Positions 8,047 to 15,614 of a stretch of DNA of 17,085 nucleotides are shown here, piece after piece (position 1 is the stretch's first letter; every line of letters starts with the position of its first letter). The stretch spans positions 1-17,085 of the forward strand of contig CANBQJ010000064.1 in the NCBI GenBank assembly GCA_947371645.1, given 5' to 3'. This DNA comes from Burkholderiales bacterium (GTDB lineage Bacteria; Pseudomonadota; Gammaproteobacteria; Burkholderiales; Burkholderiaceae). Below the pieces are notes generated by a model that had not been told where the DNA came from, did not search any database, and saw nothing but the letters and a program-made list of their open reading frames with translations. The translations under genes were made by a program, and so were the position numbers.

Positions 8047-9168
8047 ATGAGCAGTCCGGATGCGCAGGCCCTGCGCGAGCGCGCAAGTGCCCATGGCCCC
8101 TGGCTGGCCGATCGCCTGGTGGCCTGGCAGGCGCAGGACGGCCGCCACCACCTGCCGTGGCAGCAACAGCGCACACCCTACCGGGTATGGTTGTCGGAGA
8201 TCATGCTGCAGCAAACTCAGGTCACCACGGTGCTGGGTTACTTCGAGCGTTTCATGAAGCGCTTTCCGCAGGTCAGCGACCTGGCCGCCGCCCCGCTGGA
8301 CGAGGTGCTGGCCCTGTGGAGCGGCCTGGGCTACTACAGCCGGGCGCGCAACCTGCACCGCTGTGCCCAGCTGATCCTCGAGCGCCACGGTGGGCAGTTT
8401 CCGTCTGACAGCACCACCTTGATGACGCTGCCGGGCATCGGGCCGTCCACGGCGGCAGCGATCGCCTCTTTTTGCTTTGGCGAGCGCGTGTCCATCATGG
8501 ACGGCAACGTCAAGCGCGTGCTCAGCCGCGTGCTGGGCTGGGACGGCGACCTGTCTGTGCGTGCGCATGAGAAGGCCCTGATCGAGGTGGCCGCCGAACT
8601 GGTGCCGGCCCGCGCGCAGGACATGCCTGCCTACACCCAGGGCCTGATGGACCTGGGCGCCACCGTGTGCATGCCTCGCAATGCATCCTGTCTGGTTTGC
8701 CCCTGGAGCGACGCCTGCGCCGGCCGCCAGCAAGGCGAGCCCGAGCGCTTGCCCATCAAGACCCGCAAGCTCAAGCGCAGCGAGCGCCGCAGCAGCCTCT
8801 TGTGGTGGACCTGGCAAGACCAGGTGTGGCTGGCGCAGATGCCGGCCACGGGCGTGTGGGCCGGCTTGTGGACATTGCCCTTCTGGGACGACGATGCCGC
8901 GGCCCAGGCGGCCTTGTCTGCGCTGGATGCGGACTGGCCTGGGTGGTGGGAGCAGGGCCATGCCCAGCCGCCCCTCAAGCATGTGCTCACCCACCTGGAC
9001 TGGTGGTTGAGCACGCGGCGGTGGTCGGTGCCGACGCCAGAGATGGCTCAGGCATTGAGCCAGCTGCTGCCCGGGGCCTCAGGCCAGTCAGCGGGGCGCT
9101 GGGTGAAGCTGTCGGAGCTGGGCAAGCTGGGCTTGCCTGCGCCCATCACTCGGTGCCTGCAAGGCTGA
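8047..9168 (+). CDS. mutY: Adenine DNA glycosylase MutY
   Basis: Removes adenine mispaired with 8-oxoguanine, complementing MutM. The 373-residue product contains SEIMLQQTQV with catalytic Glu51, the helix-hairpin-helix LPGIGPSTAAAIASF near 128-142, and MDGNVKRVL with catalytic Asp152. A complete [4Fe-4S] ligand set is present at Cys208, Cys215, Cys218 and Cys224 (C-X6-C-X2-C-X5-C). The C-terminal part, with GVWAGLWTLPFW and LKHVLTHLDW, is the NUDIX-like domain that reads 8-oxoG. It starts 29 bases after the GTPase stop on the same strand, so co-transcription is likely. It ends 30 bases from the end of the convergent exonuclease III gene, and no intrinsic terminator is visible between them. 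Confidence 0.97.
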   Translation: MSSPDAQALRERASAHGPWLADRLVAWQAQDGRHHLPWQQQRTPYRVWLSEIMLQQTQVTTVLGYFERFMKRFPQVSDLAAAPLDEVLALWSGLGYYSRARNLHRCAQLILERHGGQFPSDSTTLMTLPGIGPSTAAAIASFCFGERVSIMDGNVKRVLSRVLGWDGDLSVRAHEKALIEVAAELVPARAQDMPAYTQGLMDLGATVCMPRNASCLVCPWSDACAGRQQGEPERLPIKTRKLKRSERRSSLLWWTWQDQVWLAQMPATGVWAGLWTLPFWDDDAAAQAALSALDADWPGWWEQGHAQPPLKHVLTHLDWWLSTRRWSVPTPEMAQALSQLLPGASGQSAGRWVKLSELGKLGLPAPITRCLQG

Positions 9169-9198
9169 GGCAGGACGGGCCGGGCGCCGAGGGCCGGT

Positions 9199-9978
9199 TC
9201 AGCCCAGGGTGACGATCACGGGCGCATGGTCCGATGGGCGGTCTGCCTTGCGTGGTTCCTTGTCGATCACACAGGCCTGCACGTGCGCGCGCAGCGCTTC
9301 GCTGACCAGGATGTGGTCGATGCGCAGGCCCTGGTTCTTGCGAAAGGCCAGGTTGCGGTAGTCCCACCAGCTCCACTGCTTGGGTGCCTGATCGAACATG
9401 CGGAAGGCGTCGTGCAGGCCCAGGCGCAGCAGGCGCTGGAAGTGTTCACGCTCGGGCACGGTGCAGTGGATCTGGTCTTTCCAGCCCACCGGGTCGAAGA
9501 CGTCGGCGTCGGTGGGGGCGATGTTGAAGTCGCCCATCAGCACCAGTTGCGGGTGGTGGGCGAGCTCGTCGCGCAGCCAGTCCTGCAGGGCGCGCAGCCA
9601 GCCCATCTTGTAGACGTACTTGTCGCTGTCGGGGGCCTGGCCGTTGGGGAAGTAGCCGCCGACCACGCGCACGCTGCTGCCATCGGCCTGTGGCACGGTC
9701 GCGGCGATCACGCGGGCCTGCTCATCCGGGAAACCTGGGATGTTCCTGATCACATCGGTGACGGCCATGCGGCTGAGCAGGGCCACGCCGTTGTAGGTCT
9801 TTTGACCAAACCAGTGGGTGAGGTAGCCCGCTTGCGCCAGCTCGGCGTGCGGGAACTTGTCGTCGGTGAGCTTGGTTTCCTGCAGCACCAGGACGTCCAC
9901 CGGGTTGGCGCTCAGCCATTCCAGCAGCTGCGGCAGTCGAACAGACAGGGAGTTGACGTTCCAGGTGGCCAGTTTCAT
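9199..9978 (-). CDS. xth: Exodeoxyribonuclease III (AP endonuclease)
   Basis: Metal-dependent enzyme of the EEP fold that cleaves DNA 5' of abasic sites and removes 3'-blocking groups, acting after glycosylases such as MutM and MutY. All key residues of the E. coli XthA type are present in the 259-residue protein: Asn7 in TWNVNS, Glu34 in LQETKL, Tyr109 in GGYFPNG, Asp150 and Asn152 in GDFNIAP, Asp221 in RIDHIL, and Asp250-His251 in SDHAP. The length is close to E. coli Xth (268). The ATG at 9978 is adopted because MKLATWNVNS is the canonical N-terminus. It is transcribed toward mutY. The 170-base upstream region is shared with the divergent BON lipoprotein gene. Confidence 0.96.
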   Translation of the reverse strand: MKLATWNVNSLSVRLPQLLEWLSANPVDVLVLQETKLTDDKFPHAELAQAGYLTHWFGQKTYNGVALLSRMAVTDVIRNIPGFPDEQARVIAATVPQADGSSVRVVGGYFPNGQAPDSDKYVYKMGWLRALQDWLRDELAHHPQLVLMGDFNIAPTDADVFDPVGWKDQIHCTVPEREHFQRLLRLGLHDAFRMFDQAPKQWSWWDYRNLAFRKNQGLRIDHILVSEALRAHVQACVIDKEPRKADRPSDHAPVIVTLG

Positions 9979-10011
9979 GTGGGGCGCGGCAACCGAATGC
10001 CTGAGGTGCGT

Positions 10012-10040
10012 TTGCCGGGTTTGGCTTGTCTCGCATTATC
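10012..10040. promoter_or_regulatory. Candidate overlapping divergent promoter elements (xth / BON lipoprotein)
   Basis: On the plus strand TTGCCG (10012-10017) and CATTAT (10034-10039) are 16 bases apart, a fair sigma70 match for the BON gene. On the reverse strand the nearly coincident GATAAT (10035-10040) is a five-of-six -10 match pointing at xth, without a good -35. Both are suggestions from sequence only. Confidence 0.35.
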
Positions 10041-10148
10041 TGGGCCCTCGGCCATGGTCATGTGGGGCAGCGCACCGACACCCGCGCGGAATGGTCGGAT
10101 GGTGTCACATCGCTCATGCCTCAATGGGCGCCTGTGTGGAGGCCTCCG

Positions 10149-10487
10149 ATGAACCCGTGCACCCGACGAACCGCTTTCGTGATGACCATGGCGCTGGCGG
10201 CTGCGCTGGGCGGCTGCGGCAGGTCGCCCGTTGCGTCTGTGGACATGGCCACGGCATCGGGCGCTTTGGGCAACGTTTCCGACCTGGACGTGACAGAGCA
10301 CGTGAAAGTGGCCTTGCAGCAAGATGATCAGCTCAAGGGCTTTGACATCCAGGTCGTGACCCTCAAGGGCGATGTGAAGCTGACCGGGGCGCTGCACAAC
10401 CAGGCCCAGGTCAGCAAGGCGATCCAGCTGGCGCGCGCCGCCGATGGCGTACACGCCATCCACGATGAACTCACCATCAGGCAATGA
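10149..10487 (+). CDS. BON-domain lipoprotein
   Basis: A small 112-residue protein with a basic start, a hydrophobic signal and the lipobox LGGC, so Cys23 should be lipidated. The mature part, about 46-112, is a single BON domain: an acidic start (DVTEHVKVALQQDDQLKG), then IQVVTLKGDVKLTGALHNQAQVSKAIQLA and a VHAIHDEL end. BON domains are found in OsmY/DolP-type envelope proteins and are thought to bind phospholipid or other envelope components. The start at 10149 is favoured over an upstream in-frame ATG by a strong GGAGG at 10138-10142 with a 6-base spacer and by the signal peptide. Its stop is 9 bases before the next gene, a probable two-gene unit. The specific role is unknown. Confidence 0.85.
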   Translation: MNPCTRRTAFVMTMALAAALGGCGRSPVASVDMATASGALGNVSDLDVTEHVKVALQQDDQLKGFDIQVVTLKGDVKLTGALHNQAQVSKAIQLARAADGVHAIHDELTIRQ

Positions 10488-10496
10488 GGCGCAGCC

Positions 10497-10889
10497 ATGT
10501 CCAAACGACTCATCTGGGCCGGCGTGGTCAGCGCCATGTTGTTGTCCGCCCTGGCGATCGCGTCGAGTTCGACGCCGCCAGCGCCCACCTTTGCCGACAC
10601 GGTGACCGTGGTGGTTGAGGTGACGCTGGCGCCCAACATGGAGCCTGCCGAGGCACTGGTGGCATTGGGTGAGATGCGCGCCATGATGAGGCGGCAGCCA
10701 GGCTACCTGTCAGAAGAATTCCTGCAAAACCTCAACCCGAGCAACGCGCCGCGCTATGTGCACGTGTCGCGGTGGGCGTCCATGGTCTATTGGGCAGGCG
10801 TGTTCCGCACCCCGGAGTTCAACCGGGTCAGCGCACATGGCAATGAGCACTACACGGTCATGGCCAGCGCCTTCCAGCCCGTGGAATAG
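10497..10889 (+). CDS. Exported ABM-fold (antibiotic biosynthesis monooxygenase-like) protein
   Basis: A 130-residue protein with one N-terminal hydrophobic segment (about 5-23) that is either a signal peptide or a membrane anchor, so the rest should be periplasmic. From about 35 onward the pattern fits the ferredoxin-like ABM fold: a strand TVTVVVEVTLAP, a helix ending in MRRQPGYLSEEFL, a strand YVHVSRWAS, a helix with FRTPEFNRV, and a last strand HYTVMASAF. ABM proteins are small dimeric barrels, usually cytosolic, acting on quinones, heme or reactive small molecules. No catalytic residues can be assigned. The GAGG at 10486-10489 overlaps the end of the BON gene, and the two are likely co-translated. 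It ends 7 bases from the convergent DUF4337 gene. The family call is moderate. Confidence 0.7.
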   Translation: MSKRLIWAGVVSAMLLSALAIASSSTPPAPTFADTVTVVVEVTLAPNMEPAEALVALGEMRAMMRRQPGYLSEEFLQNLNPSNAPRYVHVSRWASMVYWAGVFRTPEFNRVSAHGNEHYTVMASAFQPVE

Positions 10890-10896
10890 CCTGGCT

Positions 10897-11475
10897 TCAG
10901 ATGTGCATCCAGGCGAGCGCACCCAACACGGCGCCTGCGCCACCCAGGCCCAGCGTGCCCCAGGCCAGCCAGCGCCGTTTGGTCAACAAAGCGATCGCGG
11001 CCAGGGCAATTGACACCTGCAGCACCGTGGTGGCCTGTGCCCAACGGTGGTGTTCGTGCATCTGGCCTTCGCTGCGCTCATCCCAGGCCTTGGATTCTTC
11101 TTCCAGAACCTGGGCCTGCTTCTGGATCACGGCCTTTTCGGACTTGTAGCGTTCGGCTTCCTTGGCGTAGAAGGCCTGCTTCTCCGGTGCGGTGACGAGG
11201 GCCTGGGCCAGTTCGGACAGCCCTTGCTTGCTGCTCTTGGCCTGGTAGTAGTTCCACTGGTTGGACGCTTCCGTCTTCTTGATGGCGGCGTTGTTCTTGT
11301 ACAGCCCGGCATTGGCCTGGGTGGCGCCACCCATGTACGAGAAGATGGCCCCGACGGTGGCCAGCACGGCGGTGATCACGGCCAGTTGCCCGGCCATGCC
11401 GGCTGGTTCGTGGTGGGCCTGGTGCTCGACGGCGTGGTCATGCGGGCCGTGGACGTGGAAGCCGTCTTCTGACAT
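10897..11475 (-). CDS. DUF4337-family membrane protein
   Basis: A 192-residue inner-membrane protein. The short cytosolic-type N-terminus is histidine-rich (seven His in the first 22 residues). A transmembrane helix lies near 30-48, followed by a long charged helical middle with SNQWNYYQAKS (71-81), the hallmark of DUF4337 as I recall the family, and a stretch to about 140 with coiled-coil character. Two more hydrophobic helices lie near 146-165 and 168-190. The start at 11475 has an AGGAG ribosome site (plus 11482-11486). It follows folA on the same strand by 51 bases and may be read with thyA-folA, though the function need not be related. No biochemical role is known to me for the family. 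Confidence 0.85.
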   Translation of the reverse strand: MSEDGFHVHGPHDHAVEHQAHHEPAGMAGQLAVITAVLATVGAIFSYMGGATQANAGLYKNNAAIKKTEASNQWNYYQAKSSKQGLSELAQALVTAPEKQAFYAKEAERYKSEKAVIQKQAQVLEEESKAWDERSEGQMHEHHRWAQATTVLQVSIALAAIALLTKRRWLAWGTLGLGGAGAVLGALAWMHI

Positions 11476-11526
11476 GGAGAACTCCTGGGTGACTGTGTGG
11501 ACGTGGCCTGCCGCGGTGAAGCAGGC

Positions 11527-12045
11527 TCAGCGGCGCTGGTAGGTGACGAAGGCGAAGGGCAGCTCGCCTGGTGCTCGTGCGGGGTGGGCCTCGCGCTGCA
11601 CTTCGGTGAAGGTGCTGCGGTCCCAGCCGGGGAAGAAGGTGTCGGCTTCGAAATCGGCGTCCACCTCGGTCAGCACCAGCTCATCGGCAAAGGGCAGGGC
11701 TTCGGCATAGAGCTGGCCGCCGCCCATCACAAAGGCTTTGGGCACGCCGGCCACCAGGGCCAGCGCTTGGTCCAGCGCATGCGCCACCTCGGCACCTGGC
11801 GCTTGCCAGCCGGCATTGCGCGTGACGACGATGTTGCGGCGGCCAGGCAGGGGGCGAAAGCGCGCGGGCAGGGAGTCCCAGGTGCGCCGGCCCATGATGA
11901 CGGGGCAGCCCAGGGTGGTGGCGCGGAAGTGCTTCTGGTCGCGGCTGTCTTGCCACAGCAGGTCGTTGTCGCGGCCGATGGCGCCCTGGCGGGCCACGGC
12001 AGCGATCAGGCTGAGGCAGGCGGGCTTCTTCATGGACGAAGGCAT
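11527..12045 (-). CDS. folA: Dihydrofolate reductase
   Basis: NADPH-dependent reduction of dihydrofolate to tetrahydrofolate in the cytosol. It regenerates the cofactor that thymidylate synthase, encoded immediately upstream, oxidises. The 172-residue product shows ISLIAAV-like LSLIAAVA, IGRDNDLLW, the active-site acid Asp36 in SRDQKHF, VIMGRRTWDSLP (49-60), the NADPH-binding GRRNIVVTRN (68-77) and VMGGGQLYAEALP (107-118). The start is uncertain: ATG at 12045 gives MPSSMKK, while ATG at 12033 would give MKKPACLSL and a length of 168, closer to the typical family N-terminus. Neither has a good ribosome site. It begins 14 bases after the thyA stop, so coupling to thyA translation is likely. Confidence 0.95.
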   Translation of the reverse strand: MPSSMKKPACLSLIAAVARQGAIGRDNDLLWQDSRDQKHFRATTLGCPVIMGRRTWDSLPARFRPLPGRRNIVVTRNAGWQAPGAEVAHALDQALALVAGVPKAFVMGGGQLYAEALPFADELVLTEVDADFEADTFFPGWDRSTFTEVQREAHPARAPGELPFAFVTYQRR

Positions 12046-12059
12046 GCGTGAGGCTGGCT

Positions 12060-12902
12060 TCAGACGGCCACCGGGGCCTTGATGGACGGGTGGTGTTGGT
12101 AGTCCAGCACTTCGAAGTCCTCAAAGGCGTAGTCGAAGATGGACTCGGGCTTGCGCTTGATGTTCAGCACCGGATAGGGGTGAGGCGTGCGGCTCAGCTG
12201 CAGCTCGACCTGCTCGGTGTGGTTGCTGTAGACATGGCAGTCGCCGCCCGTCCAGATGAAGTCGCCCACGTCCAGGTCGCACTGCTGCGCCAGCATGTGG
12301 GTGAGCAGGGCGTATGAGGCGATGTTGAAGGGCACGCCCAGGAAGATGTCGGCGCTGCGCTGGTAGAGCTGGCAACTGAGTTTGCCCTTGCCGCCTTCAC
12401 TCGTGGCCGGGGCCACATAAAACTGGAAGAAGGCGTGGCAGGGGGGCAGGGCCATCTGGTCAATGAGACCAGGGTTCCAGGCGCTGACGATGATGCGGCG
12501 GGAGTCGGGGCTTTGCTTGAGCTGCTTGACGACCTCGGCGATCTGGTCGACGTGGCCGCCATCGGGCTTGGGCCAGTTGCGCCATTGCACGCCGTAGACC
12601 GGGCCCAGAGAGCCGTCTTCACGGGCCCACTCGTTCCAGATGGTGACGCCACGCTCTTGCAGCCACTTGACGTTGTCGTCGCCGCGGAGGAACCACAGCA
12701 GCTCGATGATGATGGACTTGAGGTGCACCTTCTTGGTGGTCACCAGCGGGAAGCCTTCAGCCAGGTCAAAGCGCATCTGGTGGCCAAACACGCTGCGCGT
12801 GCCGGTGCCGGTGCGGTCGGTCTTGAGCACGCCCGTGGTGTGCACGTGGCGCATGAAGTCTTCGTACTGGCTGCGCACGGGGCGCGCGCTGGTGGGGCTC
12901 AC
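12060..12902 (-). CDS. thyA: Thymidylate synthase
   Basis: Converts dUMP and methylene-tetrahydrofolate to dTMP and dihydrofolate. The 280-residue protein has [14 protein letters not shown] with Arg30, [10 protein letters not shown], the Arg135-Arg136 pair contacting the partner dUMP phosphate, catalytic Cys155 in [25 protein letters not shown], and the closing [10 protein letters not shown]. The start is GTG at 12902, supported by an AGGAAG about eight bases upstream and by the preserved QYEDF helix. A later ATG (residue 17) would remove that conserved helix. E. coli ThyA has 264 residues, and the extra length here is mainly the N-terminus and an insertion near 165-174. It forms an operon with folA. 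An intrinsic terminator lies 20 bases upstream, so its promoter must be very close or transcription depends on read-through. Confidence 0.97.
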   Translation of the reverse strand: MSPTSARPVRSQYEDFMRHVHTTGVLKTDRTGTGTRSVFGHQMRFDLAEGFPLVTTKKVHLKSIIIELLWFLRGDDNVKWLQERGVTIWNEWAREDGSLGPVYGVQWRNWPKPDGGHVDQIAEVVKQLKQSPDSRRIIVSAWNPGLIDQMALPPCHAFFQFYVAPATSEGGKGKLSCQLYQRSADIFLGVPFNIASYALLTHMLAQQCDLDVGDFIWTGGDCHVYSNHTEQVELQLSRTPHPYPVLNIKRKPESIFDYAFEDFEVLDYQHHPSIKAPVAV

Positions 12903-12921
12903 GGGCGGCTTCCTGTCTGGA

Positions 12922-12960
12922 GAAAAACGAACAGCCGGGATTATCGCCCCGGCTGTTCGT
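12922..12960 (-). terminator. Strong intrinsic terminator for the OmpA-family gene
   Basis: The arms at 12927-12939 and 12948-12960 are a perfect 13-bp inverted repeat (ACGAACAGCCGGG and its complement) with an 8-base loop. Read on the reverse strand the stem is followed by TTTTTCT, a standard U-tract. It ends transcription coming from the gene at 12995-13657 and sits 20 bases upstream of the thyA GTG. The loop region contains GATAAT on the reverse strand. Confidence 0.92.
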
Positions 12961-12994
12961 GCCGGCCGCTGAAGCGGCCATGGCTGGGTGCCGA

Positions 12995-13657
12995 TCAGCG
13001 CTGGGCGGCGGCTTCGGGTTCGCGCAGGAAAATCTCCACGCGGCGGTTTTTGGCGCGGCCCTCTGTGGTGTCGTTGCTGGCGACAGGTTCGCGCTCACCA
13101 CGGCCGGCCACTTCGATGCGCGACTTGGCCACGCCCCGGTCTTCCAGCAGGTCGCGCACGGCGTCTGCGCGCTCCAGAGACAGCGTCTGGTTGTGGGCGT
13201 CGGTGCCCACGCTGTCGGTGTGGCCCACCACCTTCACCAGGGTCTTGGGGTTGTCGCCCAGGCCCTTGGCGAACTGCACCAGCACGCCACGCAGCTCTGG
13301 CTCCAGGGCGGCGCTGCCCGTGGCAAAGGAGATGTCGTTGGGGATGTTGAGCTTGAGCTGGTCGTCTTCGGTGCGGGTGACCGCGACGCCGGTGCCCGCA
13401 GTGGCCTTTTCCATGGCCTGTTTCTGGGCTTCCATGTGCTTGGACCAGATGTTGCCAATCACGGCACCGGCGATGCCGCCGATGGCCGCGCCAGCCACCT
13501 TGTCGCTCTTGGTGGCGGCACCGATGGCCACGCCCGCCAGGGCGCCCATGCCGGCTCCGGCGGCGGTCCCGCGCTGGGTGTCGTCCATGTTGGCGCAGCC
13601 GGCCAGGGCGATGGCGGCGCAGGAGGTCGGGATGAGGAGCAGGCGAGCGAGGGTCAT
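12995..13657 (-). CDS. YiaD-like OmpA-family lipoprotein with glycine zipper
   Basis: Outer-membrane lipoprotein expected to tether the membrane to peptidoglycan. The signal peptide ends in the lipobox LAGC, with Cys21 lipidated. Residues 30-69 form a glycine-zipper region rich in GxxxG spacing ([26 protein letters not shown]). The C-terminal OmpA domain, about 100-212, has GHTDSVG with Asp148, LSLERADAV with Arg163, and NRRVEIF, the residues that bind diaminopimelate-type peptidoglycan. The architecture, and the length of 220, match E. coli YiaD closely from memory. The ATG at 13657 gives a typical signal peptide, but no clear ribosome site precedes it. It lies 102 bases after the ABC exporter on the same strand and is followed by the terminator at 12922-12960. 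Confidence 0.92.
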   Translation of the reverse strand: MTLARLLLIPTSCAAIALAGCANMDDTQRGTAAGAGMGALAGVAIGAATKSDKVAGAAIGGIAGAVIGNIWSKHMEAQKQAMEKATAGTGVAVTRTEDDQLKLNIPNDISFATGSAALEPELRGVLVQFAKGLGDNPKTLVKVVGHTDSVGTDAHNQTLSLERADAVRDLLEDRGVAKSRIEVAGRGEREPVASNDTTEGRAKNRRVEIFLREPEAAAQR

Positions 13658-13700
13658 GTGAGTGGTGACGGTTGTCCGGAGAAAGGTGCAGACCTTAACG

Positions 13701-13713
13701 CATCACGGTGATG
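13701..13713. promoter_or_regulatory. 13-bp palindrome upstream of the OmpA-family gene
   Basis: CATCACGGTGATG is a perfect palindrome around one central base, in the 102-base gap between the ABC exporter and the OmpA-family gene. It could be an operator in the leader or promoter of the lipoprotein gene. No recognised regulator site is assigned, and no convincing promoter boxes were found in the gap. Confidence 0.25.
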
Positions 13714-13759
13714 GACCGCTGACAGCAGGGTCTTGTGCTCACCAACGCTCACATGTTCA

Positions 13760-15562
13760 TCAGGCGGCAGACTGCACCTGCCCGAACTGCATCGACGCCA
13801 GCTTGGCATACAGCCCGCTGCGTGCCATCAGTTCGGCATGGGTGCCCACGTCCTGGATGCGGCCTGCGTCGAGCACCACGATGCGGTCGGCGTCCACCAC
13901 GGTGCTGAGGCGGTGGGCGATGACCAGGGTGGTGCGGTCTTTCATGGCGGCTTCCAGGGCGGCCTGCACGGCGCGCTCGGATTCGCTGTCCAGGGCGCTG
14001 GTGGCCTCATCGAGCAACAACAGCGGGGCGTTCTTGAGCATGGCCCGCGCGATGCTGATGCGCTGGCGCTGGCCGCCGGACAGGCGCACGCCACGTTCAC
14101 CCAGGAAGGTGTGGTAGCCCTCGGGCAGGGCCTGGATGAAGGTGTGGGCGTGGGCGGCCTGGGCCGCGGCCATCACTTCGGCATCGGTGGCGCCGGGGCG
14201 GCCGTAGCGGATGTTTTCCATGGCCGTGGTCGAGAAGATCGTGCTGTCTTGCGGGACGATGCCGATCCGCTCGCGCAGGTCCTGCAGCGAGATGTCCTGC
14301 ACCGGCACGCCATCGAGCTCGATGCGGCCCGACTGCGGGTCATAGAAGCGCAGCAGCAGCTGGAACAAGGTGGTCTTGCCAGCGCCGCTGGGGCCCACCA
14401 GGGCGATGGTCTCGCCGGGGTTGATCAGCAGCTGAACGTCGTCGAGTGCGGTTTGGTCCGGCCGCGATGGGTAGCGGAAGCTGAGGTGGTCAAAGCGCAC
14501 GCGCGCGCCACCTTGATGCGAGGGCAGGGCTTTGGGCGTGGCAGGCGATTCGATGCGCGAGCGGGCGCCAAGCAGCTCCATCAGGCGTTCGGTGGCACCA
14601 GCTGCGCGCAACACATCGCCATAGACCTCGGACAGGGCCGCCACCGAGCTCAGCAGCAAGATGACGTAGACCACGGTCTCGCCCATGTGGCCGGCGGTGA
14701 TGCGGCCGTCCACGACAGCCTGGGTGCCCTGATAGAGGCCCCAGAGCAAGGCGCCGGTGGTGGCGCTGATGATGAAGGCCACCAGCACGGCACGGGCCTT
14801 GATGCGGCGCTCGCCCGTCTTGAAGGCGCTCTCGGTGGCGACATCGAAGCGCTGGGCTTCGCGGTCTTCTGCGCAGTAGCTCTGCACCACGGGCACGGCG
14901 TTGAGCACTTCAGCGGCAATGGCCGACGAGTCGGCCACGCGGTCCTGGCTGGCGCGCGAGAGCTTGCGCACGCGTCGGCCGTAGACGATGGCCGGCAGCA
15001 CGACCAGCACGAGGCCGCCCAGCACCTGGGCCATCACCAGCGGGTTGGTGACGATCAGCATGATCAGGGCGCCCGTGCCCATGATGAGGTTGCGCAGGCC
15101 CATGGAGATGCTGGTGCCCACCACGGTCTGGATCAGCGTGGTGTCGGCGGTGAGGCGGGAGAGCACCTCGCCGCTTTGCGTGGTCTCGAAGAACTCGGGG
15201 CTTTGGCGCAGCACGTGGGCGTACACCGCCCGCTTGACGTCGGAGGTGATGCGCTCGCCCAGCCAGCTCACCGAGTAGTAGCGCGAGGCGGAAAACACAC
15301 CCAGCGTCACGCCGACGCCGAAGAGCGCCAGGAAGTGTTCGCGCATCGCCATGACGCGCTCGCCCGGGTCGGTGGAGACAAAACCCCTGTCGATGAGTTC
15401 GCGCAAGGCGACGGGCAGCACCAGGGTGGTGACCGCCGCGCCCACCAGGAAAACGATGGCCATGGCGATGCGGAAGCGGTAAGGGCGCAGGAAGGGCCCC
15501 AGGCCGTCGAGGGATTTGACCGACTTGCCCGGCGCTGGCTGTGTGGCTGACTTGGTGGACAT
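13760..15562 (-). CDS. ABC exporter, fused permease and ATPase (MsbA-related family)
   Basis: A 600-residue half-transporter expected to work as a homodimer in the inner membrane. The N-terminal six-helix exporter domain spans about 30-310. Its hydrophobic segments include RIAMAIVFLVGAAV, FLALFGVGVTLGVF and the pair near 160-195. The ATPase domain follows with Walker A GPSGAGKT (390-397), Q-loop Gln438, signature LSGGQ (494-498), Walker B LLLLDE (515-519) and H-loop His550, so all catalytic motifs are intact. It belongs to the MsbA-related proteobacterial type (TIGR02204-like, recalled and not searched) rather than true MsbA. The substrate is unknown. It is divergent from the MarR gene, with 87 bases between starts, which suggests regulation by that protein. 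Its ribosome site is weak. Confidence 0.93.
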   Translation of the reverse strand: MSTKSATQPAPGKSVKSLDGLGPFLRPYRFRIAMAIVFLVGAAVTTLVLPVALRELIDRGFVSTDPGERVMAMREHFLALFGVGVTLGVFSASRYYSVSWLGERITSDVKRAVYAHVLRQSPEFFETTQSGEVLSRLTADTTLIQTVVGTSISMGLRNLIMGTGALIMLIVTNPLVMAQVLGGLVLVVLPAIVYGRRVRKLSRASQDRVADSSAIAAEVLNAVPVVQSYCAEDREAQRFDVATESAFKTGERRIKARAVLVAFIISATTGALLWGLYQGTQAVVDGRITAGHMGETVVYVILLLSSVAALSEVYGDVLRAAGATERLMELLGARSRIESPATPKALPSHQGGARVRFDHLSFRYPSRPDQTALDDVQLLINPGETIALVGPSGAGKTTLFQLLLRFYDPQSGRIELDGVPVQDISLQDLRERIGIVPQDSTIFSTTAMENIRYGRPGATDAEVMAAAQAAHAHTFIQALPEGYHTFLGERGVRLSGGQRQRISIARAMLKNAPLLLLDEATSALDSESERAVQAALEAAMKDRTTLVIAHRLSTVVDADRIVVLDAGRIQDVGTHAELMARSGLYAKLASMQFGQVQSAA

Positions 15563-15603
15563 GGTGCATGGGCCCGAAAGCCCCAGATGCTGGAATTGGT
15601 CAC

Positions 15604-15609
15604 ATTATG
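15604..15609 (-). promoter_or_regulatory. Candidate -10 element for the ABC exporter
   Basis: The reverse strand reads CATAAT, a five-of-six match to TATAAT, about 42 bases before the exporter ATG. No good -35 is found at 16-18 bases; TTGCCT is present but 21 bases away, inside the MarR-box-like sequence. Confidence 0.3.
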
Positions 15610-15614
15610 ATGCC

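Noticed and set aside
9169..9198. GC-rich mutY/xth convergent gap considered as a bidirectional terminator
   Set aside because: No stem longer than a few bases and no T-run on either strand could be found.
12964..12979. GGCCGC/GCGGCC hairpin with a 4-base loop, considered as a second terminator for the OmpA-family gene
   Set aside because: There is no T-run on either strand next to it, and the adjacent 13-bp stem with a T-tract explains termination better.
13733..15550. A 605-codon open frame on the plus strand opposite the ABC exporter
   Set aside because: It is His/Gly/Gln-rich and lacks motifs, while the reverse strand carries every ABC ATPase motif, so it is a shadow frame.
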